The notes under the pieces are model-generated. The model had not been told where the DNA came from, searched no databases, and was given only the letters and a program-made list of their open reading frames with translations. Shown in pieces: positions 34,039-42,839 of a stretch of 64,000 nt of DNA. The number at the start of each line of letters is the position of its first letter. Within the stretch, counting starts at the first letter, position 1. Origin of the DNA: Pseudomonadota bacterium (lineage in GTDB: Bacteria; Pseudomonadota; Alphaproteobacteria; Paracaedibacterales; CAITNM01); assembly GCA_018062345.1 (NCBI GenBank), contig JAGOSL010000006.1:23719-87718 (forward strand), written 5' to 3'. The position numbers and the translations under genes are program-made.

Positions 34039-34715
34039 TGTTTCAAAATATATGGGAAGAAAACTACGCAAAGAAAGTCGCTTTAAACAAGTATCCTTGG
34101 GACTTTGTGGTTACTTTTGTTTTTAATTATTTCAATAGAAATCTCCCGAAACAAAGCCAAAAAATTTTAGAGCTAGGCTTTGGGGCTGGTTGTAATATTT
34201 CTTTTTTTGCGCATGAGGGATTTGATTCTTATGGTGTTGAGGCATCAACTTCAGCATATACGCATGCTAAAAACTGGCTCTCTCAAGAAGGATTAACAGC
34301 TGAATTAAAGAATGAAAGTTTCACTACGTTGTCCTATGAAAATGAATATTTTGATATGATTGTTGACCGTGCTTCTTTAACATGTATTCCTTATAACGAT
34401 TGCTGTAAGGTTTTTCATGAAGTTAAAAGAGTCTTGAAAAAAGATGGAGTATTTTTATTTTCTCCCTACTCTAAGGCTCATACTTCCTATATTACAGGAC
34501 GCACTAATAGAAATATTTTGACAACCATAACGCAAGGTTCATTAGTAGGTGTTGGTGATCTTTGTTTTTACAGTTATGAGATGATTTGCGAAATAGCAAA
34601 AAAGACTTCATTAGAGATTGTCAAATGTGAGCATATCGAAAAAAAAGAGATGATGTCATCGGAGGTGCATGCAGAATGGCACGTTGTTTTGAAAAACACA
34701 GAAACATTAATATGA
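34038..34715 (+). CDS. SAM-dependent methyltransferase (class I)
   Basis: This 225-residue enzyme has the SAM-binding motif ILELGFGAGCNISFFAHEGF (near residues 42-61), EAS at the ribose-binding position, and a FDMIVDRASLTCIPYND motif-IV region (near 110), then VKRVLKKDGVFLFSPYS. It is related in sequence to the methyltransferase at 43782 (same GxGxGxN-x-W/F-x-A-x-E-G-F/Y layout), suggesting paralogues. The substrate is unknown; the position suggests methylation of a glycan residue or cap. It overlaps the next gene as ATGA. Confidence 0.82.
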   Translation: MFQNIWEENYAKKVALNKYPWDFVVTFVFNYFNRNLPKQSQKILELGFGAGCNISFFAHEGFDSYGVEASTSAYTHAKNWLSQEGLTAELKNESFTTLSYENEYFDMIVDRASLTCIPYNDCCKVFHEVKRVLKKDGVFLFSPYSKAHTSYITGRTNRNILTTITQGSLVGVGDLCFYSYEMICEIAKKTSLEIVKCEHIEKKEMMSSEVHAEWHVVLKNTETLI

Positions 34716-35287
34716 TCAACGATTATGTGAAAAAAATAACTAAATATTATGCAGATAGCTTAAGTGCATTGGATTCATATAAGAAGGTAAAATGGGGAAG
34801 TAAGGACTCTCAGGAAATAAGATTTAAAATTATTACTGAAATTTCGCCTTCTATTTTCAATTGTAAAGTTTTAGATTATGGGTGTGGTATAGGAGATTTA
34901 TGTACATTCTTAGAATTACGTAGTTTTTCTGGTGAATATAGCGGGTATGATCTCTTATTACAAATGATTGAAGAAGCCAAGAAAAGGCATCCTGCTTATT
35001 GCTTTTCGGATAATATTTCTCAATCAAATTTTGATTTTGTAGTATCGAGCGGAATTTTTACATTATCTACAACTCAAGAAATGTATGCGGAAATCCAAAA
35101 AATGTTTGGGCTATGTTTTAAGGGCGTTGTATTTAACTCGCTAAGTTCTTGGGCTCCAAATAAAGAAGAAGGTGAATTTTATGCAGATCCCCTCAAAACC
35201 GTTGATTTTTGTCGAACATTAAGTCCTAAGGTGGTCTTAAGGCACGACTATATGCCACACGATTTTACAGTATATATGTATAAATGA
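34712..35287 (+). CDS. SAM-dependent methyltransferase (class I)
   Basis: This 191-residue protein has VLDYGCGIGDLCTFLELRSF as motif I (near residue 50), then YSGYDLLLQMIEEAKKRHP and FDFVVSSGIFTLSTTQEM. It looks like the class found in capsule and O-antigen loci. The ATG at 34712 overlaps the upstream stop by ATGA; an ATG-like start 36 bases earlier is less likely. Its substrate is unknown. It overlaps the WbqC-family gene by 4 bases (ATGA). Confidence 0.8.
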   Translation: MINDYVKKITKYYADSLSALDSYKKVKWGSKDSQEIRFKIITEISPSIFNCKVLDYGCGIGDLCTFLELRSFSGEYSGYDLLLQMIEEAKKRHPAYCFSDNISQSNFDFVVSSGIFTLSTTQEMYAEIQKMFGLCFKGVVFNSLSSWAPNKEEGEFYADPLKTVDFCRTLSPKVVLRHDYMPHDFTVYMYK

Positions 35288-35976
35288 TCATTTCAATTAA
35301 CCAACCTGCTTATTTACCATGGTGCGGTTATTTTAATCGCATTATTAAAAGCGATCTTCATGTCGTTTTGGATACGGTGCAGTTTGAAAAAAATAGTTTT
35401 ATAAATCGTAATAAAATTATTGTGAATGGAGGTCCTATTTGGTTAACAGTTCCTGTGTTAACCAAAAGTCTATTCGGTGAATTGGCTATTAATGCCCTCC
35501 AGGTTGATAATAAAACAGCTTGGCAGAAAAAACACTGGTTATCAATTAAACAAGCATATTCTAAGAATCCATTTTTCTTTGATATGCAGGATTTTTTGGA
35601 AAATATTTATGCGAAAAAGTGCAATACACTTATGCCCATTCTAAAAGAAATGCTCAATTTTTTTCTTGGTTATATGTCTATACAAACACCAATTATTTAT
35701 GCATCTCATTATGACTTTTATGAAAGAAAAGGTGATCTAGTTTTGGAAATATGCAAAAAATTTGGAGCTAAAAAATACCTATCTGGGTCGTTGGGTAGAG
35801 ACTATCTTGATGTTTCAGCTTTCTCAAAGCACAATATAAGTGTAATTTTTGATGATTATACTCATCCCATTTATGAACAAAAAAACAATAGCAATGTTTT
35901 CATTTCACATTTGTCGTCTTTAGATATGCTGATGCGTTTTGGTGCAGAATCAAGGAGAATAATCGAAGATGTTTAA
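35284..35976 (+). CDS. WbqC-family protein
   Basis: This 230-residue protein begins IISINQPAYLPWCGYFNRII and continues VVLDTVQFEKNSFINRNKI, the hallmark of the WbqC family (Pfam WbqC). Such proteins occur in O-antigen and nonulosonate loci, often beside aminotransferases and methyltransferases. Their reaction is not firmly known; a role in amino-sugar acylation or amidation has been proposed. Near the C-terminus a KYLSGSLGRDYLDVS stretch is also typical. It overlaps the deacetylase gene by 8 bases. Confidence 0.82.
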   Translation: MIISINQPAYLPWCGYFNRIIKSDLHVVLDTVQFEKNSFINRNKIIVNGGPIWLTVPVLTKSLFGELAINALQVDNKTAWQKKHWLSIKQAYSKNPFFFDMQDFLENIYAKKCNTLMPILKEMLNFFLGYMSIQTPIIYASHYDFYERKGDLVLEICKKFGAKKYLSGSLGRDYLDVSAFSKHNISVIFDDYTHPIYEQKNNSNVFISHLSSLDMLMRFGAESRRIIEDV

Positions 35977-36640
35977 AAATATTCTTGTTGTCGCTGCGCA
36001 TCCTGATGACGAAGTTCTAGGATGCGGAGGCGCAATCGCTCGCCATCGCCAACATGGCGATCGGGTTAGGGTTATTTTTATCGCGGATGGTGTTGGTGCA
36101 AGACTAGCTAATTTTGAAGACAGTCTAAAGGAAAGGAAAAACTCAGCCTATAGTGCTTTACGCGCTCTAGATGTAGATTCTATTGAATTTTTTGATTTTC
36201 CAGACAACCAATTAGACACGATTCCTCTACTTTCTATCATTCAAAAAATAGAAAGTACTGTAAAAGAATTCAATCCAGAAATTGTTTACACTCATCACTA
36301 TGGAGATCTTAATATTGACCACGCTCTTATAGCAAAAGCTTGCATTACGGCCTGCAGGCCTCTTCCTGACTCATCTGTAAAGACTCTCTTGTTTTTTGAA
36401 GTTTTATCTGCAACGCACTGGGGTATTGCAGTAGAGAATTTTAAGCCAAACTATTATATTGATATAAAAGATTTTTTTGATCAAAAAATGTCAGCAATTA
36501 AATGTTATGTTTCTGAGATGAGAAATTATCCGCATTGCCGATCAGTTGAATCGATTAAATCATTATGCCAACATAGGGGCTCTCAAGTTGGCTTAGATCT
36601 TGCGGAAGCATTTGAAACATTTAGAATTCTTGTAAAATGA
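35969..36640 (+). CDS. PIG-L family deacetylase
   Basis: This 223-residue zinc enzyme carries the signature AAHPDDEVLGCGGAIARH (residues 8-25; HPDDE binds zinc and the catalytic Asp). YTHHYGDLNIDHALIAKACI (near 112) carries the third zinc ligand and the catalytic His. PIG-L enzymes remove N-acetyl groups from GlcNAc-type sugars on lipid or nucleotide carriers. It overlaps both neighbours (8 and 4 bases), so it belongs to the polysaccharide operon; the sugar it acts on is unknown. Confidence 0.86.
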   Translation: MFKNILVVAAHPDDEVLGCGGAIARHRQHGDRVRVIFIADGVGARLANFEDSLKERKNSAYSALRALDVDSIEFFDFPDNQLDTIPLLSIIQKIESTVKEFNPEIVYTHHYGDLNIDHALIAKACITACRPLPDSSVKTLLFFEVLSATHWGIAVENFKPNYYIDIKDFFDQKMSAIKCYVSEMRNYPHCRSVESIKSLCQHRGSQVGLDLAEAFETFRILVK

Positions 36641-37812
36641 CCCAAAAATTTGATGTGGTTATTATAGGCAGTAGCCCGCTTTGTCTCGCTGAAGCTATTT
36701 ATCAGGTTGGTCTAGGTCATTCCGTATGTGTTTTAGAAAAAGGACAAATAGGGGGTAGCTGGAAGTACATAGATGCTCTTGGTTTTAAAAGGGTGGAGCT
36801 TGGTCCTCACGTCTTAAATGGCGATTATTTAGGTAAAAAAGCAATGGAGATTTTTGGTGTTTCTTTGCAAAAAGAAAAGTTACATTATTTTGATGTTAAA
36901 AATAAGCGACTTTATAAGAAACACATGGATTCCGAAAAGTATTTTGATAAAGCCATTTTTTGGTTAAGGAAAATACATCAGCATCCGATTAGCACGGCAA
37001 AAATTGCATACAATCTGTGTAAATATTTTTACATCCGTTTTTTTAAAAAAAAGGACAGTATTTTTTATCTTAAAGGTGGGACATATGAGTTAATCCAGTC
37101 TTTTCTTTTACATCCATTATGGTCAAAAGTAAGTCTGCAATTTCACAAATGCTCAGACATTACTTTTAAATCAAGAACCTCTCAAGAACTCAGTATAACA
37201 CTAAATTCAGGGGGAAAGATTTATGCAAAAAAAGTATTTCTCACATTAGGGTGCAATATTGATCTTCAAAAGATATTCAAAAAGTTAATGGGAGAAAGTA
37301 AGGGGGCTAATATACATCAAACCACATTTCAATCGCTTCAAGTTTTACTTCTTCTGCGAAATAATAAAAAATCTATCCCTTTTACAAGTTTTATTTATGA
37401 CGATAGTTCCTATATAGGAAATCAAAATTTTTTAAAGAGTAAAAAGATTAAGTATTGCAGTGATATCACGAAGTATGTTGCTTACAATAATTCTACAGAC
37501 TTCCAAAAAGATAATCTTTCTGTATTAGCATTAGCGGTTGCATCATCGTCATATTGTTACAAGAATCATGAGCTTAATAAAGAAAAATTGTTAAAAGATT
37601 TAAAATACTACAATTTTTTGGATCGAGAAGCCAAAATCGAATCCTACTATATGGAAAATTTTTCTGGCCAAATCATAGACTATAATTGTGTGGAGAAAAA
37701 TAAGATATTTTTAGAAAATATTGGGATTACTGTATTGCAATCAGATAATCTTTTAAATTCGTTTGCTAAAAATTATCAAAGATGGAAAGTCTTAGAAAAA
37801 GTAGTAGAATAA
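36637..37812 (+). CDS. FAD-dependent protein, amine-oxidase/protoporphyrinogen-oxidase-like fold
   Basis: This 391-residue protein opens with a dinucleotide-binding beta-alpha-beta (FDVVIIGSSPLCLAEAIYQV, then HSVCVLEKGQIGGSWKYIDA). The glycine-rich loop is GSSPL instead of the usual GxGxxG. KVFLTLGCNIDLQK near residue 197 could be the second FAD strand. Homologues of this kind in polysaccharide loci include UDP-galactopyranose mutases and sugar oxidoreductases, but the catalytic motif of the mutase is not visible. The protein is Lys-rich, with an unusually low-GC coding sequence. Function is unassigned. Confidence 0.62.
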   Translation: MTQKFDVVIIGSSPLCLAEAIYQVGLGHSVCVLEKGQIGGSWKYIDALGFKRVELGPHVLNGDYLGKKAMEIFGVSLQKEKLHYFDVKNKRLYKKHMDSEKYFDKAIFWLRKIHQHPISTAKIAYNLCKYFYIRFFKKKDSIFYLKGGTYELIQSFLLHPLWSKVSLQFHKCSDITFKSRTSQELSITLNSGGKIYAKKVFLTLGCNIDLQKIFKKLMGESKGANIHQTTFQSLQVLLLLRNNKKSIPFTSFIYDDSSYIGNQNFLKSKKIKYCSDITKYVAYNNSTDFQKDNLSVLALAVASSSYCYKNHELNKEKLLKDLKYYNFLDREAKIESYYMENFSGQIIDYNCVEKNKIFLENIGITVLQSDNLLNSFAKNYQRWKVLEKVVE

Positions 37813-37814
37813 TA

Positions 37815-39182
37815 ATGGCAAGACAACCTATGCAACAAAAACCCATCATTTTCCTCCCTATTGAATCGACTCCACGAGAGATTGATTATAAGCTAAATAT
37901 TGCACGGCTGATGTGTCATCAAGGTTTTGACGCGATCATTGGTAATCCGCCTTTTATTAGGGATGAACTGAAGTATAAAAATTATCAAGGAGTCTTTCTA
38001 GAAAAAGGAATGAATCCTGATCCAGCGTATTATAAGAAAATTATTGATAAAGGTATTCTTGTTTACTGTTTGAGTGATGAAGGTGCTGCAGAACCAGCTT
38101 TTAGCGTAACCTATCAACCTGCTGTGGATACACTTAAACAAGCAGAAAAAATATTTTTATGGGGAGTGCATCAAAAACAAGATTTAGTGAGAAGGAATTC
38201 AGACCCGTGTTTATTAGATAAATATTATGTATCAGGTTATCCCAGTTTTGAATTTTCACTTCCCAAGTATAAAAAATATCATGCCTATTTTAGGGACCAA
38301 GACTTGGGGAATAATTATATTCTTGTAAATACTAATTTTTCATCTGTTAATGGATACTCCTTAGAAGAGGTATTAAAAGCATGCAATGCCATGAGCCCAG
38401 AAACAAAAGCCTCAATTACAATAAGTTATCAGCATGAAGAGGCTGTCTTAAAATCATTTTTGCATTGGCTTGAAGAAATTTTCTTAGCTTTTCCTGGAGA
38501 AAACTTTTTGATTCGTCCCCATCCAGCAGAGCGTCAAAACGCTTATGATAGGCTCTCTCAAAAATATAAGAATGTGCGTGTTTCAGGAAAGGGAAATGCG
38601 AATCAGGCCATTTCCGGTGCTAAATTAGTGCTCCACAATGATTGCACAACAGCATTGCAGAGTTATTTAGCATGCGTTCCAGTTATTTCACTGTCCACAC
38701 AAAACGAACACTTATTATCTTCTCCCTGGTCTATTCAATTTGGGGCTAAACCAACTGAGCTTTGCGAGGCTATAGCACTTGTAGAAAATGTGTTGAAAAA
38801 CGGACATTTTGATGAGTCTTTAAGGAAGCATATTGATGAAAATGCACAAGTAGTATTATCTCAAAGGTTTTGCCATATTGAAACCAGCACAAAAGACATC
38901 GTAGATCATATCGTAAAAGGTAAAAACGAAAAATTAGTAGGAATATTTCCTTATAAAATAAAAGATACGCGTACATTATTGCAAAAAGTAAAACTGATGA
39001 TCAGAAAGCGCCTTCCTCTACACTATAAAGTTCCTGTGGCATCTAGACACATGCTAGCGAAATTTACAAAGAAGGATGTGTTAGATCGTTTGAACCTTAT
39101 GAATGATTTAGATCATGTGTCCCGCAACTATATAATTAAAGAAGTGTTTCCTAATACCTTTTACATAGCAAGAGGCTTTTGA
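37815..39182 (+). CDS. Surface-carbohydrate biosynthesis protein (capsule-synthesis-like GT-B fold)
   Basis: This 455-residue protein resembles proteins annotated as surface carbohydrate biosynthesis, a GT-B-like family with FLPIESTPREIDYKLNIARL at its start, FLIRPHPAERQNAYDRLSQK (near 240) and LVLHNDCTTALQSYLACVPV (near 283). The RPHP and N-C-T-T motifs resemble those of Kdo and poly-ribitol transferases. The ATG at 37815 comes two bases after the preceding stop. The end overlaps the next gene by one base. Donor and acceptor are unknown. Confidence 0.62.
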   Translation: MARQPMQQKPIIFLPIESTPREIDYKLNIARLMCHQGFDAIIGNPPFIRDELKYKNYQGVFLEKGMNPDPAYYKKIIDKGILVYCLSDEGAAEPAFSVTYQPAVDTLKQAEKIFLWGVHQKQDLVRRNSDPCLLDKYYVSGYPSFEFSLPKYKKYHAYFRDQDLGNNYILVNTNFSSVNGYSLEEVLKACNAMSPETKASITISYQHEEAVLKSFLHWLEEIFLAFPGENFLIRPHPAERQNAYDRLSQKYKNVRVSGKGNANQAISGAKLVLHNDCTTALQSYLACVPVISLSTQNEHLLSSPWSIQFGAKPTELCEAIALVENVLKNGHFDESLRKHIDENAQVVLSQRFCHIETSTKDIVDHIVKGKNEKLVGIFPYKIKDTRTLLQKVKLMIRKRLPLHYKVPVASRHMLAKFTKKDVLDRLNLMNDLDHVSRNYIIKEVFPNTFYIARGF

Positions 39183-40213
39183 TGAAAATCGCTGTTTTTG
39201 GTTGGTATGGTCACGACAATGCTGGGGATGAGCGGATCAAATATTGTCTACAATCATTTTTAATGGGTCTAGGCGGTATTAAAACTATTGATTTTTATGA
39301 TCTTCACAACGAAGCTGTAAAAGGCCCGACTTCTAAGTTTGATGACTACAATCTTGTCATCATAGGGGGTGGAGGCCTTATTTTATCACGCCATAATTAT
39401 CATGATTTTATTCTGGGCATCAATACGAAAATGGTAACGTTAGGCATAAGCGTTGAAACAGACTTAAAGGGAAATCCTAAAAAGTTTGCGGAGGCTCTTT
39501 TGGAAAAAAGTGAAACGATTTTAGTGCGAGATAAAAGTAGCTACGAGAAATTCAAAGTTTTTGACACTCATAAGAAGGTGATACTCAGTGTTGATATGAC
39601 TTTCTTGGCTCCTTATGATTTGGTTTTAGATCAGAAAGATACGAACAAGTTAGCTATCAACCTTTTGTCGAAAGTTAATGAGCCTCCTATAATGAGGCAA
39701 ATAAAATTGCAACTTTTACGTTTTTCCTCAAAGCTTTCCCTCAAAACTCTTTCTTTTAAAGATCTTATTCATGATTTAAACAGCAAATATAGCCTAATTC
39801 CTATTCCACTTTTTTGTGAAGAAAAGAAAGAAAATACACCGCTGTTTCAAGCAAATGACATTACGTTTCTAAAACAGTATTTTAACAATGTTTCCAATAC
39901 ATTTGATCACACAAATTTAGACAGTTGCATGGCATTTTTAAGTATGCGTCTCCATGGGTTGATTTTTGCAGCACAAAAAGGCATTCCATTCATTACTTTT
40001 TCAACTTATCCTAAGCAAGAAAACTTTATGAGGGAAGTTGGTTTGCAAGAGTTTTGCCTTGATTTTCATAAAAGCGAACAAATAAAAGATAAATTATCAA
40101 TTATCCTTCGAAATAAACATATTATAAAAGAAATAATTTTAGCTTATCGTGCTAAAGCAGTAAAGCAAAGTAAAGAAGACTTAATCCAGATCATGAACCA
40201 ATTTTTAAAATAA
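39182..40213 (+). CDS. Polysaccharide pyruvyl-transferase-like protein
   Basis: This 343-residue protein has the CsaB/WcaK pattern: IAVFGWYGHDNAGDERIKYC at the start, NLVIIGGGGLILSRHNYHDF (near 58), and LDSCMAFLSMRLHGLIFAAQ (near 255; RLHG is the conserved C-terminal motif). The family adds pyruvyl ketals to sugars, giving a negative charge, though distant members may do other things. TGATG couples it to the gene before. A decayed methyltransferase follows after 10 bases. Confidence 0.75.
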   Translation: MKIAVFGWYGHDNAGDERIKYCLQSFLMGLGGIKTIDFYDLHNEAVKGPTSKFDDYNLVIIGGGGLILSRHNYHDFILGINTKMVTLGISVETDLKGNPKKFAEALLEKSETILVRDKSSYEKFKVFDTHKKVILSVDMTFLAPYDLVLDQKDTNKLAINLLSKVNEPPIMRQIKLQLLRFSSKLSLKTLSFKDLIHDLNSKYSLIPIPLFCEEKKENTPLFQANDITFLKQYFNNVSNTFDHTNLDSCMAFLSMRLHGLIFAAQKGIPFITFSTYPKQENFMREVGLQEFCLDFHKSEQIKDKLSIILRNKHIIKEIILAYRAKAVKQSKEDLIQIMNQFLK

Positions 40214-40223
40214 GAAGAAGCAT

Positions 40224-40835
40224 ATGAACAAAAAAGACATTTTAATGATTATGAAAACGCAAATGCGATTATTAATGGGATGGATAATTGTGTGGATGAG
40301 TTTGTAGAAGGGGTTGTTAATTTACATAATGAACCTTTAAATGATGAATATATGTGAGCGGCTGACACGGTCACTTGAAGACATTGTAAAAGTGAACCAT
40401 TCAGTTTTGCATGTGGTGTGTGGAACAGCGGGTTATACACGTTTATTTCGTTACATGAAACGGTTTGTTGGAATTGATTTTTCAAACAAAATGCTTAATG
40501 CTGCAAAGCGTATTCATAATAAAAATGATTCAATTGACTATGAGTTTCACTGTGCAACTCTGGAGAAGTTTGACACTTCTGAAAAATTTGATGTCATCTT
40601 TATGGGGCCCTATGGACATTATGTTCCTTATACCGATGAAGCATTACAAAAAGAAAAAAGCCTTTTAAAGTCAGATGGTTGGATTATTTGCACTCATCCA
40701 GACCCAGAATTTCCTGGTTATTGGAGTGTGATTAAAGAATGTCTCAAGCAATTTCCTTACCACAAAAAAGTCGGGTTTAGCCCTGTAAAACGGTTTGAAA
40801 ATATTTTGAAAAAAAATAATTTAAAGCAGGCGTGA
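40224..40835 (+). pseudogene. Class I SAM methyltransferase broken by two compensating frameshifts
   Basis: Translation from ATG 40224 reads MNKK and must change frame to give RHFNDYENANAIINGMDNCV and EGVVNLHNEPLNDEYM. It must then change back near 40355 to give RLTRSLEDIVKVNHSVLHVV, GYTRLFRYMKRFVGIDFSNK and a normal methyltransferase C-terminal half. One base is missing in the A6 run (40230-40235) and one T is extra near 40355. The two cancel, so the outer frame is unchanged. An intact start may give only the second part (from 40341). Motif I reads VLHVVCGTAGYT, where D-x-G would be expected (VLDVGCG). It may be a real pseudogene, a contingency gene or an assembly error. Confidence 0.7.
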
Positions 40836-40890
40836 AAATTCAAATGCAAACGTCTGTTGGGTGATCACGGTGCTATCTTGTGCGATAAAA

Positions 40891-41727
40891 ATGCCTAAAA
40901 TTAGCGTAATTCTTCCCGTATACAACGGTGAGAAATATTTAAAAGATGCGATTGAATCCATATTAAATCAAACCTTTCAAGATTTTGAGCTTATCATTAT
41001 CAATGATTGTTCACAGGATTCGTCAGAAGATATTGCTCGATATTACACTTTATTGGATTCCAGAGTTTTTTATTATCGTAATGATACCAATCAAAAGCTG
41101 CCACAGTCCCTCAATATTGGATTTGCTAAAGCGCGTGGTCACTATTGGACATGGACGTCATGTGACAATGTTTATTTACCTGATGCCCTGGAACAGCTTA
41201 ACAAAACTTTGGACACTCATGATGAGGTTGGTCTCACTTATTCATCCATGCGTATTATTGATGAACGTGGTGAAAAAAAAGAAATCATCAATGCTGGGCC
41301 TCCGAATTATCTCATTTTTCGAAATGTGGTGGGGGCTTGCTTTTTATACAGACGTTCTATCGCTGAAAAAGTAGGATCTTATGATGATTCTTTATTTTTA
41401 TGTGAAGATTATGAATACTGGTTAAGAATAGCCAGTCATTCAAAAATTCACCCCATAATGGAATGTTTATATGAATATCGTCGCCATAGCAACAGTCTCT
41501 CCCACCAAAACGAGAAGGAAATTATAGCCAAGGGTATCGGGATTCAAAAAAAATATTACAGTAATTTTATAAGAACGCATCAAGAAGCAGCTCTCTTTTA
41601 TGCCCACTTACGTGCCAGAGATGTTTATAATCCCTTTAGGCAGCTATATTTGTTTGCGGTTTTATTCTATAACCCGAAGCAATTTTTTACTGAAGTTTAT
41701 AGCCTTGTTAAAAGAAGGTTTTCGTGA
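40891..41727 (+). CDS. GT2-family glycosyltransferase
   Basis: This 278-residue inverting enzyme of the GT-A fold has the typical opening PKISVILPVYNGEKYLKDAI and FQDFELIIINDCSQDSSEDI (nucleotide-binding Asp pair near residue 39). Where GT2 enzymes have DxD, the TSCDNVYLPDAL stretch (near 92) supplies an acidic motif. FLCEDYEYWLRIA (near 170) holds the catalytic-base region. It probably adds one sugar to the repeat unit. The ATG at 40891 is chosen over an in-frame GTG at 40861 because family similarity begins there. It overlaps wecB by GTGA. Confidence 0.87.
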   Translation: MPKISVILPVYNGEKYLKDAIESILNQTFQDFELIIINDCSQDSSEDIARYYTLLDSRVFYYRNDTNQKLPQSLNIGFAKARGHYWTWTSCDNVYLPDALEQLNKTLDTHDEVGLTYSSMRIIDERGEKKEIINAGPPNYLIFRNVVGACFLYRRSIAEKVGSYDDSLFLCEDYEYWLRIASHSKIHPIMECLYEYRRHSNSLSHQNEKEIIAKGIGIQKKYYSNFIRTHQEAALFYAHLRARDVYNPFRQLYLFAVLFYNPKQFFTEVYSLVKRRFS

Positions 41728-42839
41728 AAAAGCAAATAAAAATCTTAACTGTTTTTGGTACAAGGCCAGAAGTCATTAAGCTTGCTCCTTTTATTAAAGC
41801 TGTTGAAAGTGATCCTGAGTGTTTAAACATAACATGCGCAACGACACAACATAGAGAGCTTCAAAATGAGGTTTTAGATCTATTTAACATTAAACCTCAC
41901 TATAACTTAGATATTATGCGTGAGAATCAAGATTTGTCTTATATCTCAAGCGCCGTATTAAATGGTATAGCAAGTATATTAGCAAAAGAAAGACCTGATT
42001 TTGTTGTTGTACAAGGAGATACAACAACTGCTTTTTCCTCAGCACTCGCTGCTTTTTATCGAAAAATCCCCGTGGTCCATATTGAAGCTGGCCTTAGAAC
42101 GGGGGATATTTCAAGTCCTTTCCCAGAAGAAGCAAACCGTGTTCTTATTTCAAAAATAGCCACCCTTCACATGGCTCCAACCCAAAAAGCAAAGAATAAC
42201 CTCATCAACGAGGGAATCATTAAAAATGTATTCATGGTAGGCAATACTATTGTCGATAGTGTGGACTGGGGACTGAAAAACTTCTTACCTAATAATGAAT
42301 TTATTAAACAGACAATTAAAAATAGTCAAAGAAAAATTCTTATAACGGTCCATCGCCGAGAAAATTTTGGCACGCCGTTAGACGAAATATGCTCAGCAAT
42401 TAAAGAGCTTTGCAAGCAATATCCAGAAACCGATTTTATTTGGCCTGTTCACCCTAACCCAAATGTGACCCTGGTTGTGAGAGAAGCGTTACAGCATATA
42501 CCTAATCTTTATATGACGGAACCCCTTCCCTATGATGCGTTGCTTACTTTAATTAAGCACTCCTCCTTATTAATTTCTGATTCCGGAGGAATCCAAGAAG
42601 AGGCTTCTATTTTAGGAAAGAAGATTATTGTGCTGCGTGAAGAAACAGAGCGGATGGAGATTATAGAGGCTGGAATTGGCACGTTGGTGGGATCTGATAA
42701 AGATAAGATTATAAAAGAAGTGCACAAAGCCTTAAGCGAATCCAAAGGTCACATTAATACACAAAACGTTTATGGGACTCCGGGTGTTTCTCAGGAAATT
42801 TTAGAAAAAATAAAGGAATTTCACCACAAATGTCATTAG
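41724..42839 (+). CDS. wecB: UDP-N-acetylglucosamine 2-epimerase (non-hydrolysing)
   Basis: WecB converts UDP-GlcNAc to UDP-ManNAc, a precursor for acidic surface sugars. The 371-residue protein carries ILTVFGTRPEVIKLAPFIKA, VVQGDTTTAFSSALAAFYRK, HIEAGLRTGDISSPFPEEAN and LLISDSGGIQEEASILGKK, with catalytic Asp, Glu and His residues in place. Translation starts at GTG 41724 inside the GT2 gene (overlap GTGA). A 10-base overlap with the next gene suggests tight coupling. ManNAc could enter the same glycan as the nonulosonic acid. Confidence 0.93.
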   Translation: MKKQIKILTVFGTRPEVIKLAPFIKAVESDPECLNITCATTQHRELQNEVLDLFNIKPHYNLDIMRENQDLSYISSAVLNGIASILAKERPDFVVVQGDTTTAFSSALAAFYRKIPVVHIEAGLRTGDISSPFPEEANRVLISKIATLHMAPTQKAKNNLINEGIIKNVFMVGNTIVDSVDWGLKNFLPNNEFIKQTIKNSQRKILITVHRRENFGTPLDEICSAIKELCKQYPETDFIWPVHPNPNVTLVVREALQHIPNLYMTEPLPYDALLTLIKHSSLLISDSGGIQEEASILGKKIIVLREETERMEIIEAGIGTLVGSDKDKIIKEVHKALSESKGHINTQNVYGTPGVSQEILEKIKEFHHKCH

